This document shows positions 34,996-44,422 of a DNA stretch of 64,000 nucleotides, piece after piece. Under the pieces are notes generated by a model that saw nothing but the letters and a program-made list of their open reading frames with translations, was not told the DNA's origin and did no database searches. The stretch covers positions 529,381-593,380 of the forward strand of contig NZ_FPKU01000002.1 in assembly GCF_900119845.1 (NCBI RefSeq), written 5' to 3'. How positions within the stretch are numbered: position 1 is the first letter of the stretch; each line of letters starts with the position of its first letter. The translations under genes were made by a program, and so were the position numbers. Source of the DNA: Devosia enhydra. GTDB taxonomy: Bacteria > Pseudomonadota > Alphaproteobacteria > Rhizobiales > Devosiaceae.

Positions 34996-35985
34996 TCACG
35001 GGAGGTCGTAGACCACGCGGAAGCCGATATGGCCGGTGGCGCTGTCGGGCGTGTTGCCGGTGCGCGCGGCGATGCGGTAGCGATGGCAATAGGAGCGGTG
35101 GCAGAGATAGGAGCCGCCCTTGGTGAGGTAGAAGCCCTTTTTCACCACATCCTCGTCGGCCTGGCGCAGGAGCTTCTTGTTGGAGCGGATGCGCATGGGC
35201 TGGTCGCACCATTCCCAGACATTGCCGCACATGTTGTAGAGCCCGTAGCCATTGGGGGCGAAGGCATCGACGGGCGCGGTGCCCAGATAGCCATCGGCCC
35301 TGGTGTTGCGCTCGGGGAAGGCGCCCTGCCAGATGTTGCAGGGCATGAAGTCGAGATCGTCGGGCTCGCGATCGCCCCAGGGATAGCGGACATCGCCTGA
35401 AAGCCCGCCGCGCGCGGCGTGTTCCCATTCCGCCTCGCTGGGCAGGCGCGCCCCGGCCCAGCGGCAGAAGGCGCGCGCATCGTTGAGCGAGACCTGCACG
35501 ACGGGATGGTTCTCGCGCTCCGCGATGGAGGAGCCCGGACCTTCGGGGTGGCGCCAATCGGCGCCCGGCACGTTGCGCCACCATGTGGCACCGACGACGC
35601 CCTGGGTCGGACCCAGATGCTCGGGCATCAGCAGGTAGAAGACGAAGGACCAGCCGAACCGCTCGGCCTCGGTGACATAGCCGGTTGCGGCGACGAACCG
35701 GCCGAACCAGGCATTGGTGACGGTGAAGGGATCGATCGCGAAACCGCCGACGCGCTGCTCGCGCAAGGGGGCTTCGCCATCGATGGCCAGAAGCGGATGA
35801 TCGGTGCCGATGCGGGCCCGGCCGGGCGGCAGGCGCACGAAGCGGTCGGGGATGCCCTGTGTTCGGGCGGCAGCGGGGACGGCCGGCGCGCTCGGGCGCG
35901 CAGCCGCATCGGGCAGGCGGAGTGGAGGCACGGGGCCGCAGCAGCCGCCGCCGTGTCCGCCATCATCGTCCTTAGGGCCGCCCAT
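34996..35985 (-). CDS. Formylglycine-generating enzyme (sulfatase-activating)
   Basis: A 329-residue FGE-sulfatase-fold protein. The copper-binding, catalytic cysteine pair is present as C295 and C300 in [15 protein letters not shown], the spacing found in true formylglycine-generating enzymes and absent from EgtB-type relatives. N-MCGNVWEW and the ending [11 protein letters not shown] are family marks. The N-terminus has GGCCGPVPP, a paired-cysteine feature. It oxidises a sulfatase cysteine to formylglycine, yet no sulfatase is encoded in this window. It lies 23 bases after RidA in the same direction. Start 35985 is preferred over the upstream extension. Confidence 0.9.
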   Translation of the reverse strand: MGGPKDDDGGHGGGCCGPVPPLRLPDAAARPSAPAVPAAARTQGIPDRFVRLPPGRARIGTDHPLLAIDGEAPLREQRVGGFAIDPFTVTNAWFGRFVAATGYVTEAERFGWSFVFYLLMPEHLGPTQGVVGATWWRNVPGADWRHPEGPGSSIAERENHPVVQVSLNDARAFCRWAGARLPSEAEWEHAARGGLSGDVRYPWGDREPDDLDFMPCNIWQGAFPERNTRADGYLGTAPVDAFAPNGYGLYNMCGNVWEWCDQPMRIRSNKKLLRQADEDVVKKGFYLTKGGSYLCHRSYCHRYRIAARTGNTPDSATGHIGFRVVYDLP

Positions 35986-36008
35986 GCGATGCCGCCCCTT
36001 GCACGGAC

Positions 36009-36365
36009 CTAGTCGAGCGCCGCGACGGCGATGATCTCGACCTTGAGCGCCGGATGGGCGAGGCGAGCCTCGATGCAGGCGCGGGCCGGGGGATTGGCCG
36101 GGTCGATCCACGCGTCATAGACGGTGTTCATCGCGGCGAAATCGGCGATGTTGTTGAGGATCACCTGGCAGGTGAGCACGCGCGACTTGTCGGTGCCAGC
36201 CTCGGCCAGAAGCGTGTCGATGGCGTCGAGCACTTCGCGGGTCTGCTGCTCGATGGTGCCGTTATAGTCTTTTGCCACCTGGCCGGCGAGATACACCACA
36301 CCATTGTGGCGCACGGCCTGGCTCATGCGCTTGCCCGGCTGAAGCCGCTCGATCGTCATGCTCAT
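36009..36365 (-). CDS. RidA-family protein
   Basis: A 118-residue RidA/YjgF-fold protein. Family members hydrolyse reactive enamine/imine intermediates, and many trimeric relatives have other, unknown roles. The substrate-carboxylate arginine is expected in [11 protein letters not shown], and the N-terminal part [13 protein letters not shown] is typical. The sequence lacks the usual C-terminal VEIEAIA pattern in exact form, ending [10 protein letters not shown], so it may belong to a non-archetypal Rid subgroup. It is divergent from the LacI regulator across 176 bases. Confidence 0.88.
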   Translation of the reverse strand: MSMTIERLQPGKRMSQAVRHNGVVYLAGQVAKDYNGTIEQQTREVLDAIDTLLAEAGTDKSRVLTCQVILNNIADFAAMNTVYDAWIDPANPPARACIEARLAHPALKVEIIAVAALD

Positions 36366-36498
36366 CTCCTCGGTCCGGGCCCCTCACGAGCCCGCCTCCG
36401 CTTAAGACGATTCGCGCGGGCCTGCCAGCAGCTGCGTTGGTCCCTGCCGTTACGAAATTCGTCAATTTCTCTTGGCATTCTCGCGAAGCCAAGCAATA

Positions 36499-36511
36499 CA
36501 ATAGCTTATTG
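36499..36511. promoter_or_regulatory. Short inverted repeat before the LacI gene
   Basis: CAATA and TATTG are separated by GCT in the AT-rich stretch between the divergent ridA and lacI-type genes. It could be an operator, but it lacks the central CG usual in LacI sites. Confidence 0.25.
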
Positions 36512-36541
36512 GATGAGCGGATTCAAAAAAGGCGATCTATT

Positions 36542-37564
36542 GTGGCGGTGCAGCGGTCGGGTTCGGGCAAGACGGTGCGCGTGGAGGATGTGGCGCGCGT
36601 CGCGGGCGTATCCCCGATAACAGTCTCGCGGGCGCTCAATACGCCGGACAAGGTGCGTCCCGAAACCCGCCGCAAGGTGGAAGAGGCGGTCGAAAAGACC
36701 GGCTATGTCATCAATACATTGGCCTCGAGCCTGCGCTCGGGCCGATCCTCGATGATCTCGGTGTTCATCTACAATCTGCGCAACCAGCATTTCGCCACCG
36801 CCATGCAGGGGGCCGCCGATGCCATCGAGGGCAGCCGCTATCATATCCTGATGGGCCAGAGCGGGCTGGCCGCCTCGGCGCAGGGGGAATTGCTGCGCTC
36901 GGTGCTGCCCTTCCAGCCGGCCGCGATGATGTTCATGGGGTTCGTTCGCAGCCCCGAACTGCGCGAGACGGTCTCCCAGCTCAACCTGCCGGTGGTGGAG
37001 CTGTGGGATTATCGCGACGACCCCATCGACATGCAGGTGGGCATCTCGCTCCATGAGAGCGGGCGGCTGGTGGCCGAGCATTTCATCGAGCAGGGCTTCA
37101 AGCGCATCGCTTATGCCGGGCGGCTCGACGGGCGGGCGCCCGAGCGGCTCGCCGGGTTCCGCGAGGGGCTGGCGGCCAAGGGGGTCGAGCCGGTGATGGT
37201 GGTCGAAACGCCCGACAGCCAGTCGGTGGGCCGGGGCCGCGATGCCATGGCGCAGATCCTCGACGCCATACCCGATTGCGACGCTGTGTTCTTTGCCACC
37301 GACACCCTCGCGGTCGGCGGCCTGCTCGAGGCGCGCAATCGCGGCCTGCGCGTGCCGCGCGACATCGCGGTGGCTGGCTGCGGGGACCTCGAATTTTCCA
37401 AGCAGATGCACGTGCCCCTGACGTCGGTGCGGATTCCGGCCTATGAAATCGGTTCCATTGCCGGCAGGATGATCCGCGCCCGGCTCGAAAATGGCGACAG
37501 CGTGCGCAACCGGGTGCTGCTCGATGTGTCGCTGCAGGTGCGCGAAAGCACCCTCAGGCACTGA
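36542..37564 (+). CDS. LacI-family transcriptional regulator
   Basis: A 340-residue LacI-type repressor. The helix-turn-helix is [21 protein letters not shown] near residue 12, the hinge runs to about residue 65, and a periplasmic-binding-like effector domain follows ([30 protein letters not shown]). The effector half resembles gluconate-type GntR repressors. There is no ATG before the helix-turn-helix; GTG 36542 with AAGG upstream is the best start. It lies directly upstream of the xylonate dehydratase gene and probably controls it, responding to a sugar acid or a derivative. Confidence 0.9.
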   Translation: MAVQRSGSGKTVRVEDVARVAGVSPITVSRALNTPDKVRPETRRKVEEAVEKTGYVINTLASSLRSGRSSMISVFIYNLRNQHFATAMQGAADAIEGSRYHILMGQSGLAASAQGELLRSVLPFQPAAMMFMGFVRSPELRETVSQLNLPVVELWDYRDDPIDMQVGISLHESGRLVAEHFIEQGFKRIAYAGRLDGRAPERLAGFREGLAAKGVEPVMVVETPDSQSVGRGRDAMAQILDAIPDCDAVFFATDTLAVGGLLEARNRGLRVPRDIAVAGCGDLEFSKQMHVPLTSVRIPAYEIGSIAGRMIRARLENGDSVRNRVLLDVSLQVRESTLRH

Positions 37565-37692
37565 CCGGACGGGCGCGAGGGCGCACGAATCCGCTCCTGC
37601 TCGGGCGCGATTTGCGCTATGGCTTGGCGCAGCGGACCGAGGGGCCCGACACTCTGACTGCACATCACTGCGGAATGCACATGGAGACCAAG

Positions 37693-39519
37693 ATGACGAG
37701 CGGCACTGGCGCACATGGGAGCACGGACGGGGCCGCGTCCCGCAGGCTCAGGTCACGCGCCTGGTTCGACAATCCCGACAATGCCGACATGACGGCGCTT
37801 TATCTCGAGCGCTATCTCAATTTCGGCCTGTCGCGCGAGGAGCTGATGTCGGGCAAGCCGATCATCGGCATCGCCCAGACCGGGTCCGACATTTCCCCGT
37901 GCAACCGCCATCATATCGTGCTGGCGCAGCGCGTGCGCGACGGCATTCGCGAAGCCGGCGGCATTCCGCTCGAGTTCCCGATCCATCCGATCCAGGAAAC
38001 CGGCAAACGCCCGACCGCCGGGCTCGACCGCAACCTCGCCTATCTCAGCCTCGTGGAGGTGCTTTATGGCTACCCCATCGACGGGGTGGTGCTGACGATC
38101 GGCTGCGACAAGACCACGCCGGCCTGCCTGATGGCGGCGGCGACGGTCAATATTCCCGCCATCGCGCTCTCGGTGGGGCCGATGCTCAATGGCTGGTTCA
38201 AGGGCGAGCGCACCGGTTCGGGCACCATCGTGTGGAAAGCGCGCGAAATGCTCGCCACCGGCGAGATCGGCTATTCGGACTTCATCGACCTCGTGGCGAC
38301 CTCGGCCCCCTCAACGGGCTATTGCAACACCATGGGCACGGCCACCACGATGAACTCGCTGGCCGAAGCGCTGGGCATGCAGCTGCCCGGCTCGGCCGCC
38401 ATCCCCGCGCCCTATCGCGACCGGCAGGAAATGTCGTGGCGCACCGGCAAGCGCATCGTCGACATGGTGCATGAGGATCTGAAGCCCTCCGACATCATGA
38501 CGCGCGAAGCCTTCGAGAACGCCATCGTGGTGACCTCGGCCATCGGCGGCTCGACCAATGCGCCGATCCACATCAACGCCATCGCCCGCCACATGGGCGT
38601 GGAGCTTTCGATCGACGACTGGCAGACGATCGGGCATGACGTGCCGTTCCTCGTCAACATGCAGCCGGCCGGCGAATATCTGGGCGAGGATTACTACCAT
38701 GCCGGCGGCGTGCCGGCGGTGGTCAACCAGCTGATGAGCAAGGGGCTGATCCGCGAAGGCGCCATGACCGTCAATGGCAGGACCATCGGAGAGAACTGCC
38801 GCAATACCATTGTGCAGGACGACAAGGTCATCCGCCCCATCGACACCCCGATGATGGAGCGCGCCGGCTTCGTGGTGCTGCGCGGCAATCTCTTCGACAA
38901 TGCCATCATGAAGACCAGCGTGATCTCGCCCGAATTCCGCGAGCGCTATCTCTCCAATCCCGATGATCCGGAGGCCTTCGAGGGCCCGGCGGTGGTCTTC
39001 GACGGGCCGGAGGATTACCACCACCGCATCGATGACCCGAGCCTCGGGATCACCGAGCACACGCTGCTGTTCATGCGCGGGGCCGGCCCCATCGGCTATC
39101 CCGGCGCGGCCGAAGTGGTGAACATGCGGCCCCCCGCCTATCTCATCGAAAAGGGCGTGCATGCGCTGGCCTGTATCGGGGATGGCCGGCAGTCGGGCAC
39201 GTCGGGGTCGCCCTCGATCCTCAACGCCTCGCCCGAGGCGGCGGCCGGCGGCAATCTCGCCATCCTGCGCACGGGCGACAGGGTGCGTATCGACCTCAAC
39301 AAGGGCTCGGCCAATATCCTGATCTCCGACGCCGAAATCGCCGAGCGGCGGGCGGCGCTGGCGGCCGGGGGCGGCTACAAATATCCCGCCCACCAGACCC
39401 CGTGGCAGGAAATCCAGCGCGGGCTGGTCGACCAGCTCGGCAATGGCGGCGTGCTGAAGCCGGCAGTCAACTACCAGAAGATCGCCCAGACCAACGGCGT
39501 ACCGCGCGACAATCACTGA
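37693..39519 (+). CDS. D-xylonate dehydratase (IlvD/Edd family)
   Basis: A 608-residue dehydratase converting an aldonate to a 2-keto-3-deoxy acid, most likely D-xylonate. The iron-sulfur ligands are C70 (DISPCNR), C138 (GCDKTTPAC) and C211 (GYCNTMG), each ten residues later than in Caulobacter XylD as I remember it. Long identical stretches such as [13 protein letters not shown] and [15 protein letters not shown] support XylD over DHAD or Edd. Start 37693 has GGAG upstream; ATG 37681 is an alternative. It follows the LacI gene by 128 bases. No xylose dehydrogenase is in the window. Confidence 0.88.
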   Translation: MTSGTGAHGSTDGAASRRLRSRAWFDNPDNADMTALYLERYLNFGLSREELMSGKPIIGIAQTGSDISPCNRHHIVLAQRVRDGIREAGGIPLEFPIHPIQETGKRPTAGLDRNLAYLSLVEVLYGYPIDGVVLTIGCDKTTPACLMAAATVNIPAIALSVGPMLNGWFKGERTGSGTIVWKAREMLATGEIGYSDFIDLVATSAPSTGYCNTMGTATTMNSLAEALGMQLPGSAAIPAPYRDRQEMSWRTGKRIVDMVHEDLKPSDIMTREAFENAIVVTSAIGGSTNAPIHINAIARHMGVELSIDDWQTIGHDVPFLVNMQPAGEYLGEDYYHAGGVPAVVNQLMSKGLIREGAMTVNGRTIGENCRNTIVQDDKVIRPIDTPMMERAGFVVLRGNLFDNAIMKTSVISPEFRERYLSNPDDPEAFEGPAVVFDGPEDYHHRIDDPSLGITEHTLLFMRGAGPIGYPGAAEVVNMRPPAYLIEKGVHALACIGDGRQSGTSGSPSILNASPEAAAGGNLAILRTGDRVRIDLNKGSANILISDAEIAERRAALAAGGGYKYPAHQTPWQEIQRGLVDQLGNGGVLKPAVNYQKIAQTNGVPRDNH

Positions 39520-39559
39520 TCGACAGCCGGCGCTGATCGCCGGCATCGCATCTATGAAA

Positions 39560-39585
39560 GGGGTCGGCTCGCGCCGGCCCCTTTT
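39560..39585 (+). terminator. Rho-independent terminator after the xylonate dehydratase
   Basis: A nine-pair stem GGGGTCGGC/GCCGGCCCC (one T-G pair) with loop TCGC is followed by TTTT, 41 bases after the stop codon. Confidence 0.9.
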
Positions 39586-39732
39586 GCATGCGGCCTTCGT
39601 TGCGCCCGTGCCGTTGTATTTCTGCACGGATTTGCGCCCTGCCCTCCGGTCCTCCGCAAGGGATCAATTGACGCCGGCCTGCGTGGTGGGCACTAATCGG
39701 GGTGGCGGGGCACGGTGCGGGGGTTGCAGGAC

Positions 39733-40194
39733 ATGGCCGATATTCTGGACTATTGCGAAGGACGCGAAGTCAGGAGCTTCGAGGCCGGCGAACTGATGGT
39801 GCCCGAGGGCGGCCGCGATGGGCAGCTGCTGGTGCTGATCGAAGGCCAGGTCGAGGTGCTGCGCAAGGACACGCAGGTGAGCTATGTCGACGAACCGGGC
39901 TCGCTGTTCGGCGAAATGTCGGTGCTGCTCGACATGCCCTACAGCGCCAATGTGAAGGCGCTGAGCGATGTGCGCGCCTATGTGATCGAGGATGCGCTCA
40001 ATTTTCTCGGCTCGCGGCCCGAGATCGCGCTGCATGTGGCCCAACTCCTGGCGCGGCGGCTCTATTACACCACATCGTACCTTGTGGACCTGCAGCAGCA
40101 GGCGGCCGGCAAGCGCGAGGATCTCGACCTCGTCGACCGTATCCTCGCCCAGCTGGTGAAAAAGCCCGAGGAAAAGGCCGGCAAGAAGAAATAG
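39733..40194 (+). CDS. Stand-alone cyclic-nucleotide-binding-fold protein
   Basis: A 153-residue single CNB domain without DNA-binding region. The binding cassette reads FGEMSVLLDMPYSANVKA: the glutamate is kept but the phosphate-binding arginine is replaced by tyrosine, so nucleotide binding is uncertain. The C-terminus is Lys/Glu-rich (VKKPEEKAGKKK). An adenylate cyclase lies 2 kb downstream, which raises the possibility of a signalling link. Start 39733 has CAGGA upstream; a GTG at 39715 is possible. It resembles the product at 5919 in architecture only. Confidence 0.82.
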   Translation: MADILDYCEGREVRSFEAGELMVPEGGRDGQLLVLIEGQVEVLRKDTQVSYVDEPGSLFGEMSVLLDMPYSANVKALSDVRAYVIEDALNFLGSRPEIALHVAQLLARRLYYTTSYLVDLQQQAAGKREDLDLVDRILAQLVKKPEEKAGKKK

Positions 40195-40832
40195 GGGCTG
40201 GGGTGGCCTGATCGTCGGGTCGTCTGCATACGGGCGCGGACCATAGAGAGACCTCATGGTGAGGAGCGGCCTTGGCCGCGTCTCGAACCATGGGGCTGGG
40301 CGCGCCGGGTTAGCCACCTGCACACCCGTCGTTCCTGCGAATGCAGGAACCTCTGTTGATCGCACCCTCAGCCCAAACGGAACACTACACTTTCGCAGGA
40401 ACGACGGTGGCAGGGGCTGGTGCGCCCTTCACCTCTCCCTTTGGGGGAGAGGTCGGCGCGGAGCGCCGGGTGAGGGGGCCTCGCGATCTCGCGTGGGGCA
40501 AGGCCCCCTCACCCTGGCTCTCACGCCATTCGAGCATAGCTCTCTGGCCTTCTCCCCTCAAATCGCTCCGCCGGAGCGATTTGGCCTGCGGCACGGCTCG
40601 AAGCCCCCAAAGGGAGAGGGGACGCAGGAGCCGAGGGATTTGTGCCCGGTCCTCGTCCTTCGAGACGCCCCTGCGGGGCTCCTCAGGATGAGGACATCTG
40701 CCACTTACGAAAAAGACCTTGCGCGCCAGTCGATCCACAGGAGCGCTCGGACCTTGTGGGTCGCCTCGAAGCCTCAGGATGAGGACCTGGGTGAGGTGCC
40801 GAAGACACCTCTTGCATCGGACGGGGCCGATT
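40195..40832. repeat. Gene-free spacer filled with REP-like palindromes
   Basis: This 638-base spacer holds at least four repeat elements. A CCTCTCCC/GGGAGAGG hairpin lies near 40431. AAATCGCTCCG with its inverse forms an almost perfect palindrome at 40560-40582. A CCTCGTCCTTCGAG...CTCAGGATGAGG element lies at about 40650-40694. A partial copy ending CCTCAGGATGAGGACC lies near 40775. Open frames here are repeat-derived and not convincing genes. Confidence 0.8.
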
Positions 40833-41219
40833 TCAGGCAAAACCCTTGGCCGCGAGCACGGCGTAGATGATGGCGGCATAGGTCAGTTGGTGGGCGACCT
40901 GGTCGACCCCGTGCAGCACCCAGAAGCGGCGGGGGTTGCCGTCGACATGGACGCCCTTGGAGTAGTGGATCTTGGCATAGTCGAGCCCGTAATGGACGAC
41001 CCATTCGGCCAGCACCAGGCCGACCAGCACGGGCAGCGGCGTTGCAGCGGCGAGCAGCACGAGGCCGGAAAGGCCGGCATGGATGCCGGCATGCACATAG
41101 CCGCCTGGATGCCTGAGATCGCCCTTGCCGGCCAGGATCCAGCCGGGCTGGAGGAAATAGTCGGCGACGTAGTGCTTGATCTCGAGGCCGAGGAACAGGA
41201 TGAAGACCGTGGCGATCAT
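40833..41219 (-). CDS. DUF3307 membrane protein
   Basis: A 128-residue integral membrane protein with about four hydrophobic segments. The conserved pattern KHYVADYFLQPGWILAGK near the N-terminus and HGVDQVAHQLTYAA near the C-terminus match the DUF3307 family of unknown function. Histidines in membrane-adjacent positions (H16, H43, H47) are conspicuous. It is isolated, divergent from the FecR-domain gene, and has a repeat-rich region after its stop. Confidence 0.8.
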   Translation of the reverse strand: MIATVFILFLGLEIKHYVADYFLQPGWILAGKGDLRHPGGYVHAGIHAGLSGLVLLAAATPLPVLVGLVLAEWVVHYGLDYAKIHYSKGVHVDGNPRRFWVLHGVDQVAHQLTYAAIIYAVLAAKGFA

Positions 41220-41465
41220 CGGCGCAGGGTTCCTCCTTCAGCGGGTGCGGGCCGGGACGGCGCGCATGGCAAGATGGCGGCGTGGCTGTGCCGACGGCGC
41301 CCATGGGATGATGCTGGCAGCGCCCGATGCGTTGCGCAAGCAGTCTGTCTTTGAATTGAGCGCCACAATGGTGTTAGTGTTCAGCCATGGTTCAGGTTTT
41401 TTCTGGCAGGCACCCGGCACGCTGATCCGCGCGCAGGGGTCCCGCACCCGTTGCAGCGCCGTTCA

Positions 41466-42266
41466 ATGAGGCCCCTCATGTTTTCCAGATTGCTTCCCGC
41501 TCTTGCCGGCACCGCGCTGATGCTCTTGGCATCGCCCGTGCTGGCCCAGTCGGCCACCGGTACGGCGCGGGGGGTTGATCCGCAAGCCTCCGCGACGATC
41601 CAGAACCAGACCCGCCAGCTGGTGGTGGGATCGGACGTGTTCATCGGCGACCGGGTGGAAACCGGCGACAAGGGCCTCGTGCAGATCAAGTTCGCCGACC
41701 AGACCGAGCTGGTGGTGGGCCCGCGCTCGGCGCTGGTGATCGACGATTATCTGCTGCGCGCCGACAACTCCATCGGCAAGCTGTCGGTCAATGCGCTGGC
41801 CGGCACCTTCCGTTTCGCCACCGGAACCGGCCCCAAGGATCGCTACCAGATCTCGACGCCCACCGGCACCATCGGTGTGCGCGGCACCGAATTCGACTTC
41901 GTCGTGACCCCGCAGAATACCCAGGTGCTGCTGTTTTCGGGCGGCGTGCAGATGTGCAATGCCGGCGGGCAGTGCGCCGAGCTGACCGAGACCTGCGATC
42001 TGGGCAGCTTCGATACCGCACTGGCCCAGGTGCTCGGGCATCCCGATGCCATCACCGGGCAGGCCCGCGCCGACCTGCGGAGCCAGTTCCTCTATGCCGT
42101 CAACCAGAGCGGGCTGATGTCGGAATTCCGCTTCGACAGCGCGCTACGCTGCCTCAACCGCCCGGCTTCCGAGGACGTTCCGGCCTTGGACACGATACTG
42201 GGCGATGGCGATGCCCCGGTCGATGACTACAATTCCTGCTCCTTCTACGAGTATTCGTGCGGCTGA
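41466..42266 (+). CDS. FecR-domain periplasmic protein
   Basis: A 266-residue secreted protein with a signal peptide (MLLASPVLAQSA) and a central FecR/LysM-like beta domain: VGSDVFIGDRVETGDKG, STPTGTIGVRGTEFDF. The C-terminal third has four cysteines (NSCSFYEYSCG at the end). FecR-domain proteins of this class often sit beside CHASE2 adenylate cyclases, as here, and probably interact with the cyclase's periplasmic sensor. Start 41466 (MRPLMFSRLL) is chosen; M at 41478 is possible. Twenty bases separate it from the cyclase gene. Confidence 0.88.
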   Translation: MRPLMFSRLLPALAGTALMLLASPVLAQSATGTARGVDPQASATIQNQTRQLVVGSDVFIGDRVETGDKGLVQIKFADQTELVVGPRSALVIDDYLLRADNSIGKLSVNALAGTFRFATGTGPKDRYQISTPTGTIGVRGTEFDFVVTPQNTQVLLFSGGVQMCNAGGQCAELTETCDLGSFDTALAQVLGHPDAITGQARADLRSQFLYAVNQSGLMSEFRFDSALRCLNRPASEDVPALDTILGDGDAPVDDYNSCSFYEYSCG

Positions 42267-42286
42267 GTGCCGGCGGGTCCTGACGC

Positions 42287-44422
42287 ATGATCCGGCGCCG
42301 ATTTCTGCCGGCGCTGATCGGCGTCGCTCTCGTGCTCGGGCTGACGCTGCTGCGGGTGGCCGATCCCTATCCGGTCGCCACCCTGCGCGAGATCGCGTTC
42401 GATGCCTATCAGCGGGCCAAGCCCCGGGAGAGCCCGGGCTGGCCCATCCGCGTCATCGATCTCGACGAGGCGTCGCTGTCGGCGGTGGGGCAATGGCCCT
42501 GGCCGCGCGACCGGCTGGCGACCATCGTCGATCGGCTGACCGAGATGGGCGCCGCCACCATCGCGTTCGACGCGCTGTTCGCCGAGCCCGACAGGCTTTC
42601 GCCTTCGCGCATCGCGGCGACGCTGCCCGAGGTCGATGCCGCCGCCCTGCCCGATTATGACGCGATCTTTGCCGAGGCGCTGGGGCGCGCGCCCAGCATC
42701 CTCGGCTTTGCGCGCTCCCCCTTCGCAAAGACGATGCCACCCCCGCCCAAGGCCGGCTTTGCCGTATCGGGGCCCGATCCGCGGCCGTCGCTGGCGCTGT
42801 TGCCTGGCGCAGTGGTACCGTTGCCGCAGCTTTCGGACGCCGCCGCAGGGCTCGGGGCGCTGAGCCTGCGCACCGAGGATGCGGTCAGCGCGGTGCGGCG
42901 CCTGCCACTGCTCTGGAACGACGGCACGGCGCTGCACCCGGGCTTTTCGATCGAAACGCTGCGGATCGCGCTCGGCATTTCCACCTATGTGGTTCTGGGC
43001 GATGTCGGGCAGCCGGGCCGGATGGAGGGGTTGCGGCTGGGGGAATTCACCATTCCCACCACGGCGACGGGCGATCTCTGGCTCTATTACAGCCGTCCCG
43101 ATCCCGACCTCTATGTGCCGGCCTACAGGTTGCTGGAGGCCGATTACCAGAGCCTTGCGCCGCTGGTGTCGGGGCATATCGTGCTGTTCGGCACCTCGGC
43201 CAGCGGGCTGCTCGACCTGCATTCGACGACTTTGGGCGACAATGTGCCGGGCGTGTCGATCCATGCGCAGGCCATCGACCAGATCCTGTCGCGCCAGTAC
43301 CTGACCCGCACCGATGGGGTGCAGGGGCTCGAAATCCTGCTGTTTGCGTTCTTTGGTCTCTTGCAGGTGGCGGTGGTGCTGCGGCTGGGGCCGCGGGCCG
43401 GGCTCGTGGCGGTGATCGGGCTGGCGGGGCTGACCTTTGCGTCCTCGTGGTATCTGTTTTCGCAGAGCGGCGTGCTGGTCGATGCCACCTTCTCGCTGGC
43501 GGCGGTGACGCTGGTTTATGCCGTGATGGCATTTTTCCGCTTTGCCACCACCGATGCCGACCGGCGGCAGATCCGCCGGGCCTTCGGCTATTATGTGGCG
43601 CCCTCGCTTCTGGCCGAAATCGAGAAATCGGGGGCCGATCTCAAGCTGGGCGGGGATCTGCGCGAGCTGACGGTGATGTTCTCGGATGTGCGCGGTTTCA
43701 CCCCGCTTTCCGAAAAGCTCGGGCCGGTGCCGCTGCTGGCGCTGCTCAACACGCTGTTTTCGGCCCTGGGGCGCAATATCGTCACCCGCTCGGGCACGAT
43801 CGACAAGTTCATGGGCGACGCCATCATGGCGTTCTGGAACGCGCCGGTCGACGTGCCCGGCCATGCCCGGCTCGCCTGCGAGGCGGCGCTCGGAATGCGG
43901 GCAACGCTTTCGCGGCTTAATGCGAGCGATGGCTTCGGGCTCGGGGCCGGCGATACGGTGGCCATCGGCATCGGCATCGCCACGGGCGAGGCGGTGGTGG
44001 GCAATATGGGGCTCGAGACGCGCTTCGACTATTCCTGCATCGGGGACACGGTGAACGTCGCAAGCCGCGTCGAAGGCGCCTGCAAGCAGGTGGGCTACGA
44101 TATCGTGGTGGTCGAGGGCACGCGGCAGGGCGCGGCGGGCTTTGCCTTTCTCGAGGCGGGCGCCATTCACCTGAAGGGCAAGAGTCGCGCCCAGCCGATC
44201 CATGTGCTGGTGGGCGATGGCGCACTGGCCACGAGCGAGGGCTTTATCGAGCTTTCAGCCGAGCACCAGCGTCTCGTAAGCGCGCTGCGCGCGGGCACCG
44301 ATCCCGCCGTGCCGCTCGCGCGCTGCCGCGTGCTGGCGCCCGGCATCGAGCCGGGGCTCGTGCAGTTCTACGCGCTGCTGCCCGGGCGGGTCGAGGATTT
44401 CGCGGCGGCCGTTCCGGCATAG
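42287..44422 (+). CDS. CHASE2-domain adenylate/guanylate cyclase
   Basis: A 711-residue membrane cyclase: an N-terminal membrane anchor (LIGVALVLGLTLL), a periplasmic CHASE2 sensor to about residue 340, three membrane helices at about 350-430, then a class III cyclase domain from about residue 460 to 640. Metal-binding aspartates are D467 (FSDVRGF) and D511 (DKFMGDAIMAFWNAP). The transition-state Asn/Arg are in IGDTVNVASRVEG. K507 may help choose the base. It should make cAMP in response to a periplasmic signal. It is co-transcribed with the FecR-domain gene, and its last 55 bases overlap the selO 3' end. Confidence 0.93.
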   Translation: MIRRRFLPALIGVALVLGLTLLRVADPYPVATLREIAFDAYQRAKPRESPGWPIRVIDLDEASLSAVGQWPWPRDRLATIVDRLTEMGAATIAFDALFAEPDRLSPSRIAATLPEVDAAALPDYDAIFAEALGRAPSILGFARSPFAKTMPPPPKAGFAVSGPDPRPSLALLPGAVVPLPQLSDAAAGLGALSLRTEDAVSAVRRLPLLWNDGTALHPGFSIETLRIALGISTYVVLGDVGQPGRMEGLRLGEFTIPTTATGDLWLYYSRPDPDLYVPAYRLLEADYQSLAPLVSGHIVLFGTSASGLLDLHSTTLGDNVPGVSIHAQAIDQILSRQYLTRTDGVQGLEILLFAFFGLLQVAVVLRLGPRAGLVAVIGLAGLTFASSWYLFSQSGVLVDATFSLAAVTLVYAVMAFFRFATTDADRRQIRRAFGYYVAPSLLAEIEKSGADLKLGGDLRELTVMFSDVRGFTPLSEKLGPVPLLALLNTLFSALGRNIVTRSGTIDKFMGDAIMAFWNAPVDVPGHARLACEAALGMRATLSRLNASDGFGLGAGDTVAIGIGIATGEAVVGNMGLETRFDYSCIGDTVNVASRVEGACKQVGYDIVVVEGTRQGAAGFAFLEAGAIHLKGKSRAQPIHVLVGDGALATSEGFIELSAEHQRLVSALRAGTDPAVPLARCRVLAPGIEPGLVQFYALLPGRVEDFAAAVPA

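Noticed and set aside
40256-40870. 204-codon open frame in the repeat spacer
   Set aside because: Most of it is made of REP-like palindromes, it has no ribosome-binding site, and its tail runs antisense into the DUF3307 gene.
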